DNA of 64,000 nt from Streptomyces halstedii (lineage in GTDB: Bacteria > Actinomycetota > Actinomycetes > Streptomycetales > Streptomycetaceae). Shown here one piece after another: positions 25,977 through 34,345 of this stretch. A program made the translations under genes and the position numbers. The stretch is from the NCBI GenBank assembly GCA_000720535.1, contig JOAZ01000014.1, positions 1-64,000 on the forward strand. The letters are read 5' to 3'. Under the pieces are notes generated by a model that was not told the DNA's origin, ran no database searches, and worked only from the letters and a program-made list of their open reading frames with translations. The stretch's first letter is position 1; the number at the start of each line of letters is the position of its first letter.

Positions 25977-26118
25977 TTCGAACGAATGGCGGGTATCGGC
26001 AACCTCACGGCAATTCACAGGGAACGGCCGATGTCCCCGCCCCCTGTTCTCCCCTCCCCTGATCCCCTGCACCCCTTCCCCCCCTTCCCCCCTCGAAGAA
26101 GAACGGCGGCTATCGACG

Positions 26119-28125
26119 ATGCGGCTGCGCGCACTGCTGGACACCGACGCGCTGGGCCTGAGCCTGCTCGGCGGCGAGGCCGAGCTGGACCGCGCGGTCC
26201 GGGGCGTCATGACGACCGACCTGCGCGACCCCAGCCGCTACCTCTCCGGCGGCGAGCTGGTGCTCACGGGCCTGGCCTGGCGCCGGGACGCCGAGGACTC
26301 CGAGCCGTTCGTACGGATCCTGGCGGGTGCCGGGGTGGCGGGCCTGGCGGCGGGTGAGGCGGAGCTCGGCGCCGTGCCCGGCGACCTCGTCGAGGCCTGT
26401 GTGCGCCACCGGCTGCCCCTGTTCGCCGTGCACGAGAAGGTGGCGTTCGCCACGATCACCGAGCATGTGGTGCGCCAGGTCTCCGGCGAGCGGGCCGGTG
26501 ACCTCGCCGCGGTCGTGGACCGGCACCGCCGGCTGATGACGTCGGGCCCGGCGGGCGGCGGCCCCGAGGTGGTCCTGGACCTGCTCACCTCCGACCTGGA
26601 CCTGCGGGCCTGGGTGCTGTCCCCGACGGGCCGGCAGATCGCCGGGGCGGGCGAGCCGCTGGCCGCCCCGGTGGGCGCGGCCCTGGCCGGGAAACACCTC
26701 GCGGCGACCCGTACCGGACGGCGCGGCCCCCACCGGGCGGAGGCGGACGGCAGGACGTACTCGCTGTTCCCGATCTCCGGTGGACGGGACACGGTGGCCG
26801 GGGCGTCCCCGGACGTCCGCGCGTCGGTGCTCTCCGACTGGCTGCTGGCCGTGGAGGCCGACGCGGGCGAGTGGCCGCCGGCCCGGCTCGACCTGCTCCA
26901 GGGCGTCACCCAGCTGATCGCGGTGGAACGCGACCGCCGTGACGCCGCCCGCACGGTACGCCGCAGACTCGCCCAGGAGATCCTGGAACTGGTCCAGACG
27001 GGCGCCGCCCCGGCCGAGATATCGGCCCGGCTGCGGGTGGCCGCCCCGGTCCTGCTGCCGGGGCTCGGTACGGCTCCGCACTGGCAGGTCGTCGTGGCGC
27101 GGGTCGAATGGGCGTCCGAGGGCGCGGGGGCCGGGGCGGAGCTGGAGAGCGGCCGGGCGGCCCAGGCGCTGCTGGAGGAGATCCTGGTCGACCCGCTGGT
27201 GACGGGGCCGGACTCCGCGGACCGTATCGCCGTCGCGCACACGGGCGGCGAGGCGGTCGCGCTCGTCCCGCTGCCCTCTTCGGGGGCGGGGGCGGGGTCC
27301 GGTGCGGGTGCGGCCGCCGTCGCGGGGGCGGGGTCCGGTGCGGGTGTGGGTTCCACTGCGGGGTCGGGGTCCGGTTCCGCTTCCGGGTCCGGTCCCGGTT
27401 CCGGGAGACCCGCCGGACCGGCGTCCCGGGAGGCGTCGGCGACCGGACCGGCCGCTGTGGCACCTCAGAGCGGGCCGTCCGGCACCGGGGCCGATCCGAA
27501 GACCGCCTCCGGGTCCGGCACCAGATCCGGGTCCGCCTCCGGCCCCGGGTCCGTATCCGGGTCCAAGTCCGGTTCCGGTTCCGTACCGGGTTCCGTTTCC
27601 GGGTCCGAGGCCCCCGGTGCGCGGGACTCCGCGCTGCACGCCGACGCCCTTCTCTCCGCCGTCCGCGAACCGCTGTCCGCCGGACTGGCGGACGACGGCC
27701 GTCTGACACTGGGTGTCAGCGCCGCCGTGCACTCGGCGGAAGGGCTGCGCGGCGCCCTGGAGGAGGCGCGGCACGCCCGCCGGGTCGCGGCGGCCCGCCC
27801 CGGGCGGGTCTGCGCCGCCGGCCACCACGAACTGGCCTCCCACGTCCTGCTGCTGCCGTTCGTACCGGACGACGTGCGACGCGCCTTCACGGCCCGGCTC
27901 CTGGACCCGCTCCGCGACTACGACCGGCGCCACCGCGCGGAACTGATCGAGACCCTGGAGGCGTTCCTCGACTGCGACGGCTCCTGGACCCGCTGCGCGA
28001 GCCGGTTGCACCTGCACGTCAACACACTGCGCTACCGCGTCGGACGAATCGAGCAGTTGACGGGACGCGATCTTTCGCGGCTGGAGGACAAGCTCGACTT
28101 CTTCCTCGCCCTGCGTATGAGCTGA
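26119..28125 (+). CDS. PucR-family transcriptional regulator with a Gly/Ser-rich insert
   Basis: A 668-residue regulator. The N-terminal PucR domain (about 1-130, MRLRALLDTDALGLSLLGG) is followed by a GGDEF-like middle region. The C-terminal PucR HTH_30 domain holds TLEAFLDCDGSWTRCASRLH and VNTLRYRVGRIEQLTGRDLS. A Gly/Ser/Ala-rich low-complexity segment of roughly 120 residues (about 385-510), coded by GGGTCC/GGTTCC-like hexamers, interrupts the middle domain. Divergent from the xanthine dehydrogenase operon, as expected for a purine-catabolism activator. ATG at 26119; longer in-frame extensions are rejected. Confidence 0.88.
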   Translation: MRLRALLDTDALGLSLLGGEAELDRAVRGVMTTDLRDPSRYLSGGELVLTGLAWRRDAEDSEPFVRILAGAGVAGLAAGEAELGAVPGDLVEACVRHRLPLFAVHEKVAFATITEHVVRQVSGERAGDLAAVVDRHRRLMTSGPAGGGPEVVLDLLTSDLDLRAWVLSPTGRQIAGAGEPLAAPVGAALAGKHLAATRTGRRGPHRAEADGRTYSLFPISGGRDTVAGASPDVRASVLSDWLLAVEADAGEWPPARLDLLQGVTQLIAVERDRRDAARTVRRRLAQEILELVQTGAAPAEISARLRVAAPVLLPGLGTAPHWQVVVARVEWASEGAGAGAELESGRAAQALLEEILVDPLVTGPDSADRIAVAHTGGEAVALVPLPSSGAGAGSGAGAAAVAGAGSGAGVGSTAGSGSGSASGSGPGSGRPAGPASREASATGPAAVAPQSGPSGTGADPKTASGSGTRSGSASGPGSVSGSKSGSGSVPGSVSGSEAPGARDSALHADALLSAVREPLSAGLADDGRLTLGVSAAVHSAEGLRGALEEARHARRVAAARPGRVCAAGHHELASHVLLLPFVPDDVRRAFTARLLDPLRDYDRRHRAELIETLEAFLDCDGSWTRCASRLHLHVNTLRYRVGRIEQLTGRDLSRLEDKLDFFLALRMS

Positions 28126-28166
28126 TCTCACGGCCCTATCACGGCCATGCCGGGTCCAGGCCGATT

Positions 28167-28180
28167 GTGAAATCTTTCAC
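28167..28180. promoter_or_regulatory. Palindrome GTGAAATCTTTCAC
   Basis: A 14-bp dyad (GTGAAA-TC-TTTCAC) in the 295-bp gap between pucR and the helical-repeat gene. It is a possible operator. It is the only A/T-richer structure in the gap; the rest up to 28420 shows no gene. Confidence 0.35.
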
Positions 28181-28420
28181 CTGACATTGTTCCGACCCCT
28201 TGGCCCGGCGTGCCATTCCGTGCTGAGATGCGCGCAGACTCAGGCCGACCGGCAGCGGAGGACGGGAGAAGCCGCGGGGTCTGGCGTGTGCAGCCGCACG
28301 GCGGAGGACCGGGCCCCTTACGGTCTCCCCGCACCGCGGGTGCGCCTGCCGGGCCCGGCGCCGCCCCGTCCCCCCGCCGGCCGACCTCCACAGCTCGATG
28401 GCGCGCTCGGGGAGGGCAAT

Positions 28421-29221
28421 GTGGCGCATCCCGCCATGTCTGGTTCCGGAACGACAGCCGATGATGACGATCCGCCGCTCCAGACAGCGGTGTGGCGGCT
28501 GCGCTCCCGGGCCTGCTGGACCGACGCGGCCGCGCTCCTCGAACCCCACGCGTCCACCGATCCCGCGGCCGCCCTCCAGCGGACCTCGCTGCTCACCGAG
28601 CGGTGCCTGTACACCGGGACCGGGTGGACGGACGCCGAGGACGCGCTGCGCACGGCGGAGGCGCTCGCCCAGGACGACATCGAGCGCGGCGCGGCCGCCT
28701 GTGAGCGGGGCTACCTCGCCTACGCCTCCACCCAGCTGGGGGCACGCGACCGGGCCGACGAGGCGAGCGTGGCGCTGAGCAGGGCCGCGGCCCTGCTCCC
28801 ACCGGCCGCGCCGGGCCGCCCGCTGCTGGACTTCCGCCGCGGTCTGATCGCCCAGAACATCGCCGAGGCACCGCAGTCGGCGCGCGCCGCCTACCGCAGG
28901 GCGCACGCCGGCGCCACGGCCCGCGGAGACGCGTTACTGCTCTCGTTCACCTGGCGGCACCTGGCGTCGCTCGCCCTCGGCGAGGGCGAACTCGCCGAGG
29001 CGCGGCACGGCTTCGCGGAGTCACTGCGGATAAGGGAGGAGCTGGGCTACCTGGTGGGCACCGCCCCGGCCCTGATCTCGCTCGCCGACGCGGAGACCGG
29101 GCCCGAGGCGGCCCGGCTGCGCGCGGAGGCGGGCCGGCTGTTCCGGCTGCTGGGCGGGGTACCGACGTGGCTGGCCCCGCGTCTGGAACCGCCGGACCCG
29201 GAAACGGTGGAGGCCAACTGA
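28421..29221 (+). CDS. Helical-repeat (TPR-like) protein of unknown function, with a TTA codon
   Basis: About 266 residues, nearly all alpha-helical, with TPR-like Ala/Leu/Arg repeats (DAEDALRTAEALAQDD, ARHGFAESLRIREELGY). No catalytic motif and no signal peptide. An in-frame TTA at 28934-28936 makes it a candidate for control by the bldA leucyl-tRNA. GTG at 28421 follows GGAGGG closely; ATG at 28436 is an alternative start. Possible cytosolic scaffold; not recognised further. Confidence 0.6.
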   Translation: MAHPAMSGSGTTADDDDPPLQTAVWRLRSRACWTDAAALLEPHASTDPAAALQRTSLLTERCLYTGTGWTDAEDALRTAEALAQDDIERGAAACERGYLAYASTQLGARDRADEASVALSRAAALLPPAAPGRPLLDFRRGLIAQNIAEAPQSARAAYRRAHAGATARGDALLLSFTWRHLASLALGEGELAEARHGFAESLRIREELGYLVGTAPALISLADAETGPEAARLRAEAGRLFRLLGGVPTWLAPRLEPPDPETVEAN

Positions 29222-29424
29222 CCGAGGTTCCGACGACTCCCCGGGGGCACCACGCGCCGGGACGGACCGGGCCCCGCACCAGGGACTTCTCGCATCGAGG
29301 AACCGTCGGTAGCGGGGGACTCGGTCGCACCCAGGGACCGTCGTACCGGGACTCGGCCGTACGGGGGATCGTCGTACCGGGGCCTCGTCGCGCACCGGGC
29401 GGCGGTCCGCCAGGGCCCGGCCGG

Positions 29425-30240
29425 TCAGGTCTCCGCGCCGTCGAAGTGCCCGCGCACCAGGGACTGCGCCGCGGTCAGATCACGGGCGACGAGCGCGTCC
29501 AGGAGCGCCGTGTGCTCGCGGGCGTCGGCCAGCAGGTCCGCCCGCCGGCTCCCGTGGCCGCCCCCCAGGGGCCACTGGGAGCGGCGGTGGAGGTCGTCGG
29601 CGACGGCCACCAGCTGGTCGTTGCCGGAGAGGGCGAGCACCGCCCGGTGGAAGGCACGGTCACGTTCCGCGTAGGCGGCCGGGTCCCCGGTCGCGGCCGC
29701 CACGACGGTGGCCTCGGCCAGCGGGCGCAGCCGGCCCCAGTGCGCGGCCGGCACGGTGCGGGCGAGCCGCAGCATCACGGGGACCTCGATCAGGGCGCGT
29801 ACCTCGGCGAGTTCGGCGAGCTGGCGCGGGCCGCGTTCGCTGATCCGGAAGCCCCGGTTCGGCACGACCTCCACGGCGCCTTCGAGCGCGAGCTGCTGCA
29901 TCGCCTCGCGGACCGGTGTGGCGGAGACCCCGAAGCGGGTGCCGAGCGCCGGTGCGGAGTAGACCTCACCGGGGGTCAGCTCGCCACCGACCAGGGCCGC
30001 GCGCAGGGCGTCCAGGATCTGGCCGCGCACCGAGTGCCGCTGGACCGTCCGGGGCGCGGCCGGCTCGCCGTGGGTGTGCTCCCCGCGCGCCTGTTCGGGC
30101 ACCCGGGCGGTCACCGTCGCCTGAGCCGCCCCGGCCGCGTCCCCCGTGGGACGGGCGGCCGACGGCGCGTGGGGCGGGGCCCCCACGGACACGTACGGCG
30201 TCGGCGGCCGTACCTCCTCGCGCGCGCTGCCCTGGTCCAC
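29425..30240 (-). CDS. GntR-family (FCD) transcriptional regulator
   Basis: A 271-residue regulator. An unusual ~65-residue Pro/Ala-rich leader precedes the winged helix (RGQILDALRAALVGGELTPG, FGVSATPVREAMQQLALEGAVEV). The FCD effector domain has metal-binding-type His/Arg (RALIEVPVMLRLAR, ERDRAFHRAVLALSGN). A shorter start within the leader is possible. It is close in sequence style to the second FCD regulator at 38864-39634. Targets unknown; neighbours give no clear clue. Confidence 0.85.
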   Translation of the reverse strand: MDQGSAREEVRPPTPYVSVGAPPHAPSAARPTGDAAGAAQATVTARVPEQARGEHTHGEPAAPRTVQRHSVRGQILDALRAALVGGELTPGEVYSAPALGTRFGVSATPVREAMQQLALEGAVEVVPNRGFRISERGPRQLAELAEVRALIEVPVMLRLARTVPAAHWGRLRPLAEATVVAAATGDPAAYAERDRAFHRAVLALSGNDQLVAVADDLHRRSQWPLGGGHGSRRADLLADAREHTALLDALVARDLTAAQSLVRGHFDGAET

Positions 30241-30339
30241 CGGAATCCTCCTCGCACTGGCGGGCCCGGCTCGCGTGTCTCCGGCCCCTTGTGCACGATA
30301 GGCGGAGCAGACCTCAGTTCACATACCGATCGAGTCGGG

Positions 30340-30358
30340 TAAGGTAAGGCTTACCTGT
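30340..30358 (+). promoter_or_regulatory. Iron box (DmdR/IdeR-type operator)
   Basis: TAAGGTAAGGCTTACCTGT matches the actinobacterial iron-box consensus TTAGGTTAGGCTCACCTAA at 14 of 19 positions and is a near-palindrome. It ends 27 bp before the ATG of the FhuF-like gene, so repression by Fe(II)-loaded DmdR is likely. Confidence 0.8.
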
Positions 30359-30385
30359 AAATGATCGTGATTCGGTGGTCCCTGC

Positions 30386-31234
30386 ATGGCCGTCCCCGCT
30401 CTCCTCGCGACCTCCGCCCCGTCCCCCGTCGCGCCCGCCTACGCACGCCTGTCCGAGGTGTTCGCCGGGCTGCGCGCCGAGGTGCTCGCCGACGACGCGC
30501 CGGCCCCGTCCGGTGACGGCTGGATCCGCGTGGCCGACCTCGCCACCGGCGGCGCGGCCCTGGACGCCTTCCTGGCCCACGACGACGCGCAGGTGCTCCG
30601 GGACTACGGCATGCGGGCCCGCCCGGACGTGGTGGCCAGCTTCGGGCTGCACCGCTACGCCTGGCCGGCCTGTCTGCTGGTGACGGTCCCGTGGTTCCTG
30701 GACCGCCGGGTGCCGCGCGTTCCGGTGGAGCACGTCTCCTTCCACCGGGGACTGGGCCATCTGACGGTACGGGTACCCACGTTCGCCTGCCTTCCCGACG
30801 ACCCCGCGGCGGGGCTGCCCGGCGCCCGGGTCGTCGCCGACGAGGCGGCGCTGCGGGCCGAGGTCCTCGCCGCCGTGGCGGAGCACATCGAGCCGGTGCT
30901 CGACGGCTTCCGGCCGCGCATGCGCCGTGGCAAGCGGGCGCTGTGGGGCATGGCGACGGACGAGATCGTCGAGGGCCTCTGGTACATCGCCCATCTGCTC
31001 GGCGAGGAGAGCCGCGCGATGAGCGAGCTGGAGCTGCTGCTGCCCGGCACCACCAAGCCGTACGTGGGCACCGCGGGCTTCCGCGAGCTGACCGGCCCGA
31101 ACGGCGAGTCGCTCCCCACCCGGGACCGGGCGAGCTGCTGCCTGTTCTACACCCTGCGGCCCGAGGACACCTGTGTGACCTGCCCGCGCACCTGCGACGA
31201 CGAACGTGTCCGGAAGCTGACACCCGCCTCCTGA
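30386..31234 (+). CDS. FhuF-like (2Fe-2S) ferric-siderophore reductase
   Basis: A 282-residue protein ending in the FhuF-type cluster motif SCCLFYT...CVTCPRTC (four Cys). The motif ligates an atypical 2Fe-2S centre used to release iron from ferric siderophores in the cytosol. The iron box immediately upstream supports an iron-starvation role. Start ATG at 30386. No siderophore genes lie next to it. Confidence 0.85.
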   Translation: MAVPALLATSAPSPVAPAYARLSEVFAGLRAEVLADDAPAPSGDGWIRVADLATGGAALDAFLAHDDAQVLRDYGMRARPDVVASFGLHRYAWPACLLVTVPWFLDRRVPRVPVEHVSFHRGLGHLTVRVPTFACLPDDPAAGLPGARVVADEAALRAEVLAAVAEHIEPVLDGFRPRMRRGKRALWGMATDEIVEGLWYIAHLLGEESRAMSELELLLPGTTKPYVGTAGFRELTGPNGESLPTRDRASCCLFYTLRPEDTCVTCPRTCDDERVRKLTPAS

Positions 31235-31449
31235 AGCCCGCTTCGCGGCTCTTCCGGAATCATGCCGCTCATCCGGGCGACTCCATGTCGAACACAACTC
31301 ATTGACTCAGTCGGGTGTTCGAGAAGATTCCGCCCATCGGTGACGTCCTTCTCCCCGATGGCGTTCACTTGTCCCGAAAGCCCCTGAACGGGTTGGTCCT
31401 TCCGTCACGATGGCGCCGGAAACGCCCTACGTGACGCAAGGGACCGCGC

Positions 31450-32532
31450 ATGAGACTGACCGACATATCGCTTGACTGGCTGCTTCCGGGCGCCGTATTG
31501 CTCGTGGGGGTCATGGCGGCGGTGACGGTGGTCGCGCGCGGCAAGCGCGCCGCTGAGAAAGCCGCGGCCGACGACAGCTGGGAACGCAGCGAGGAGCGCC
31601 GCAGGCGAAAGGAGGCGCTGTACGCCACCGCCTCCTACGTCCTGCTGTTCTGCTGCGCCGCGGTAGCCGCCGCCCTCTCCTTCCACGGGCTCGTCGGCTT
31701 CGGCCGGCAAAACCTCAGCCTCTCCGGGGGCTGGGAGTACCTCGTACCGTTCGGGCTCGACGGCGCCGCCATGTTCTGCTCGGTCCTCGCGGTGCGCGAG
31801 GCCAGCCACGGTGACGCGGCGCTGGGATCCCGGCTGCTGGTCTGGACGTTCGCCGGTGCCGCCGCCTGGTTCAACTGGGTGCACGCCCCACGCGGCATGA
31901 CCCACGCGGGCGCGCCGCACTTCTTCGCGGGAATGTCGCTCTCGGCGGCGGTGCTCTTCGACCGCGCGCTGAAGCAGACCCGCCGGGCGGCCCTGCGTGA
32001 GCAGGGCCTCGTGCCCCGGCCGCTGCCCCAGATCCGGATCGTACGGTGGCTGCGTGCCCCCCGGGAGACCTTCGGCGCCTGGTCGCTGATGCTCCTGGAA
32101 GGGGTGCGCACCCTGGACGAGGCGGTCGACGAGGTACGCGAGGACCGCCGGGAGAGGGAGCAGGACCGGCACCGCCGAAGGGACCGGGCGAAGCTGGACC
32201 GGGCCCGCATCAAGGCCCTCAACCGGCAGAACCGGGCCTGGGGCCGCAGCGGGCGCGGCGGCCACCAGGTGGACGTCCAGGCCCTCGCGCCCGCGGGCGG
32301 CGGCCCACCGGCCGTCTCGGAGCCTGCCATAACAGAGCCGGGACAGCTGCCCCTGCGCCCCCGGCCATCCCTGCAAGCCGTGAACGGCTCGAACTCCAGG
32401 AGTACTTCGGCGCAGACCCCGAGCGGTGACCCCGTGACCGTCGATCTGACCGCGGAGGACGACACCCAGACGCTTCCCCGGCTCGACTCGCTGGAACAGA
32501 AGCTCAAGGATCTGGAGGAGCAGTTCGGCTGA
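31450..32532 (+). CDS. DUF2637 membrane protein
   Basis: 360 residues. There are four hydrophobic segments (about 9-28, 60-80, 95-118 and 130-170). A long charged, Arg-rich coiled region follows (residues about 215-265), then a disordered tail. The pattern matches DUF2637, a family common in Streptomyces chromosomes and conjugative plasmids (SpdB-like); function unproven. A TTGACT -35-like box at 31302-31307 with a weak AGATTC lies upstream. Confidence 0.75.
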   Translation: MRLTDISLDWLLPGAVLLVGVMAAVTVVARGKRAAEKAAADDSWERSEERRRRKEALYATASYVLLFCCAAVAAALSFHGLVGFGRQNLSLSGGWEYLVPFGLDGAAMFCSVLAVREASHGDAALGSRLLVWTFAGAAAWFNWVHAPRGMTHAGAPHFFAGMSLSAAVLFDRALKQTRRAALREQGLVPRPLPQIRIVRWLRAPRETFGAWSLMLLEGVRTLDEAVDEVREDRREREQDRHRRRDRAKLDRARIKALNRQNRAWGRSGRGGHQVDVQALAPAGGGPPAVSEPAITEPGQLPLRPRPSLQAVNGSNSRSTSAQTPSGDPVTVDLTAEDDTQTLPRLDSLEQKLKDLEEQFG

Positions 32533-32604
32533 GACCCCGTGCCTCGTCAGGGCTCGCCTCACGCCCCGTCAGGCCCCTGGCCGGACAGGCAATCCTCTGC
32601 CCCG

Positions 32605-33015
32605 TCAGGGCTTCGCACCCCTCAGCTCGAACCACACCACCTTGCCCAGTGCCTGCTTCGTGACTCCCCAGGAGTCCGCCAGGCTCTGTACGAGGAGCAG
32701 CCCCCGGCCGTGCGTACCGTCGTCGGCGTTCGGTACGTACGGTGCGGGCTGCTGTCCCGTCACGAAGTCGCGGACTTCTACGCGTAAGCGCCCGGGAGTC
32801 GAGGTCACGGTGATCGCCGCGCCGTTGCGGGTGTGGATCAGCGCGTTCGTCACCAGCTCGCTGAGCAGGAGTTCGGCGGTGTCGACCTCCCCGGGATCCG
32901 AGCGGTGGCGGAGGAACTCCCGCAGGGCGCCCCGCGCTTCGCCCACCGCCGGCAGATCGCTGTGTCCGAGTCTTCGGTGCAACAGCACCGGTCCGGTCTT
33001 CTGTCGCTGCGTCAT
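32605..33015 (-). CDS. RsbW-like ATP-binding protein (HATPase_c_2)
   Basis: A 136-residue GHKL ATPase resembling anti-sigma serine kinases. The N-box ELVTNALIHT and G-box-like DGTHGRGLLLVQSLADSWG are intact. Streptomyces carry dozens of such solo proteins, mostly of unknown partner. ATG at 33015 has GGGGGA at good spacing; earlier starts at 33030 and 33042 are less likely. The 240-bp gap to the ribonuclease gene shows no gene. Confidence 0.8.
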   Translation of the reverse strand: MTQRQKTGPVLLHRRLGHSDLPAVGEARGALREFLRHRSDPGEVDTAELLLSELVTNALIHTRNGAAITVTSTPGRLRVEVRDFVTGQQPAPYVPNADDGTHGRGLLLVQSLADSWGVTKQALGKVVWFELRGAKP

Positions 33016-33256
33016 GTCCCCCGCTCGCATGTCGGTGCACACTCCCGTCCTGGGTCGGTGACTCCGTCAGTTCTCGAACGACTTCACGGGATGCATGCCC
33101 CACAGGAGGACGGTCACGCGTGTCGTGCTGCCAACTGATGAACACGCGCGGGCGCAACCCCCCTCGCTCGAACGGGAGATGGCGGGCACTCCACGGTTGG
33201 CACCCAAAAAATTCACACGAGGCCGCGTTGACGCGGGGGTGTCTACGCGCGTCATC

Positions 33257-33694
33257 ATGGTGGGTATGCGCATCCCCCCACGGATCACCACGCTCGGCGG
33301 CGTCGCCGCCCTCCTGTCCGCCGTCTTCGTCGCCGGCCCCGTCGCCGCGACGGCGGCCACTTCCCCTTCCACCACCCCGGTGGCCGCCTCCGGCGTCCAC
33401 ATCAGCGCGGTCGGCAGCGTCTGCTACTCCGCTCTGCCGTCCCAGGCCCATGACACCCTCGACCTCATCGACGCGGGCGGCCCGTTCCCGTACGACCAGG
33501 ACGGCACCGTCTTCCAGAACCGCGAGGCCGTCCTGCCGAGCCGGTCGACGGGGTACTACCACGAGTACACGGTGGTCACCCCGGGCTCCGACACCCGTGG
33601 GGCCCGGCGGATCGTCACCGGCGAGGAAGTCCGGGAGGACTACTACACCGCGGACCACTACGCCTCCTTCGATCTGGTCGACCACGGCTGCTAG
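33257..33694 (+). CDS. Secreted guanyl-specific ribonuclease, RNase Sa type
   Basis: 145 residues: a signal peptide of about 35 followed by a mature domain nearly identical in layout to S. aureofaciens RNase Sa (VCYSALPSQAHDTLDLI, GPFPYDQDGTVFQNREAVLP, YYHEYTVVTPG, DTRGARRIVTGE, ADHYASF). The catalytic Glu (YHEYT), Arg pair and His (DHYA) and the two disulfide Cys (first VC, last GC) are present. It cleaves RNA after G outside the cell. The TAG stop is provided by the first bases of the dispersed repeat. Start 33257 or 33266. Confidence 0.92.
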   Translation: MVGMRIPPRITTLGGVAALLSAVFVAGPVAATAATSPSTTPVAASGVHISAVGSVCYSALPSQAHDTLDLIDAGGPFPYDQDGTVFQNREAVLPSRSTGYYHEYTVVTPGSDTRGARRIVTGEEVREDYYTADHYASFDLVDHGC

Positions 33695-33807
33695 GGCGTG
33701 TTTCGAAAGTAGCGCCGTCCGCCCGGAGGGCGGGGCCCGCGGCGTCCGGCGCGTGCGATCGCAAGGCGGAGGATCGCCCTCGTACTGGACGTACTCGGGC
33801 GACTCCG
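33691..33807. repeat. 117-bp dispersed repeat element, copy 2
   Basis: Same orientation and 111/117 identity with 101-217. It begins CTAGGGCGTG. The TAG within these bases is the stop codon of the ribonuclease gene. It fills most of the 153-bp gap between the ribonuclease and barstar genes. The same internal GTAC-centred hairpin is present but less paired here than in copy 1. Confidence 0.8.
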
Positions 33808-33835
33808 GACCGCCGTCCCCCTGTGAACCCCCTTG

Positions 33836-33841
33836 TAGGCT
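33836..33841 (+). promoter_or_regulatory. -10 box suggesting a leaderless barstar transcript
   Basis: TAGGCT ends 6 nt before the ATG at 33848, the usual spacing for transcription starting at the A of the start codon. There is no Shine-Dalgarno and no good -35. If right, the inhibitor has its own promoter immediately downstream of the repeat. Confidence 0.35.
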
Positions 33842-33847
33842 CGCCGT

Positions 33848-34237
33848 ATGACCGTGACCTATGTGATCGAGGGTTCCGAGGTCACCGGCCTGGAGCGTTT
33901 CTGGGATCTGATCGGCGAGGCGGTGAACGGCCCGGGGGGCTACTTCGGCCGTAACCTCGACGCCTTCGCCGACTGTCTGGGCGGCGGCTTCGGTACGCCG
34001 GCCGACGGCTCCTACGTCATCGAGTGGCGCGATCACGAGGCGTCGGCCCGTGCGCTGGGCCATGAGGAGACGGCCCGCCGGCTGGAGGGCCTCCTCGGCC
34101 GGGCGCACCCCACCAACCGGGCGCGTGTCGAACGGGAACTGGCCGAGGCCCGTGCCGGCCGGGGTCCCACCCTCTTCGACCAGTTGGCCGGGATCATCGA
34201 GGACCGGGCCGGCCCCGGGACGCTTCTCCTGAGGTGA
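33848..34237 (+). CDS. Barstar-family ribonuclease inhibitor
   Basis: 129 residues. The barstar core is visible: YVIEGSEVTGLERFWDLIGEA, then YFGRNLDAFADCLGGGFG with the conserved Asn-Leu-Asp-Ala, then SYVIEWRDHEAS. It is somewhat longer than barstar (about 90 aa) because of C-terminal helices. It lies directly downstream of the RNase Sa gene, so it is the likely intracellular inhibitor protecting the producer. Confidence 0.85.
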   Translation: MTVTYVIEGSEVTGLERFWDLIGEAVNGPGGYFGRNLDAFADCLGGGFGTPADGSYVIEWRDHEASARALGHEETARRLEGLLGRAHPTNRARVERELAEARAGRGPTLFDQLAGIIEDRAGPGTLLLR

Positions 34238-34246
34238 GGTGACGTG

Positions 34247-34279
34247 CGCCCGGCGCCGGTGGGATGCCGGCGCCGGGCG
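34247..34279. terminator. Bidirectional terminator between barstar and collagenase genes
   Basis: CGCCCGGCGCCGG (34247-34259) pairs perfectly with CCGGCGCCGGGCG (34267-34279): a 13-bp stem with a 7-nt loop, placed between convergent genes. There is no T tract, as is common in Streptomyces terminators. Confidence 0.65.
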
Positions 34280-34345
34280 TGTCAGGTGGGTCCCCGTACC
34301 CCGCGGTGCGCACCCCGGGGCCCGTGACGATCACCGCTCATCGGC

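Noticed and set aside
27270-27650. Short repeats considered as a CRISPR-like array or minisatellite
   Set aside because: They are in-frame Gly/Ser codons without regular spacers and lie within the PucR gene.
31302-31330. TTGACT-17-AGATTC as a promoter for the DUF2637 gene
   Set aside because: The -10 matches poorly, so it is mentioned only in that gene's entry.
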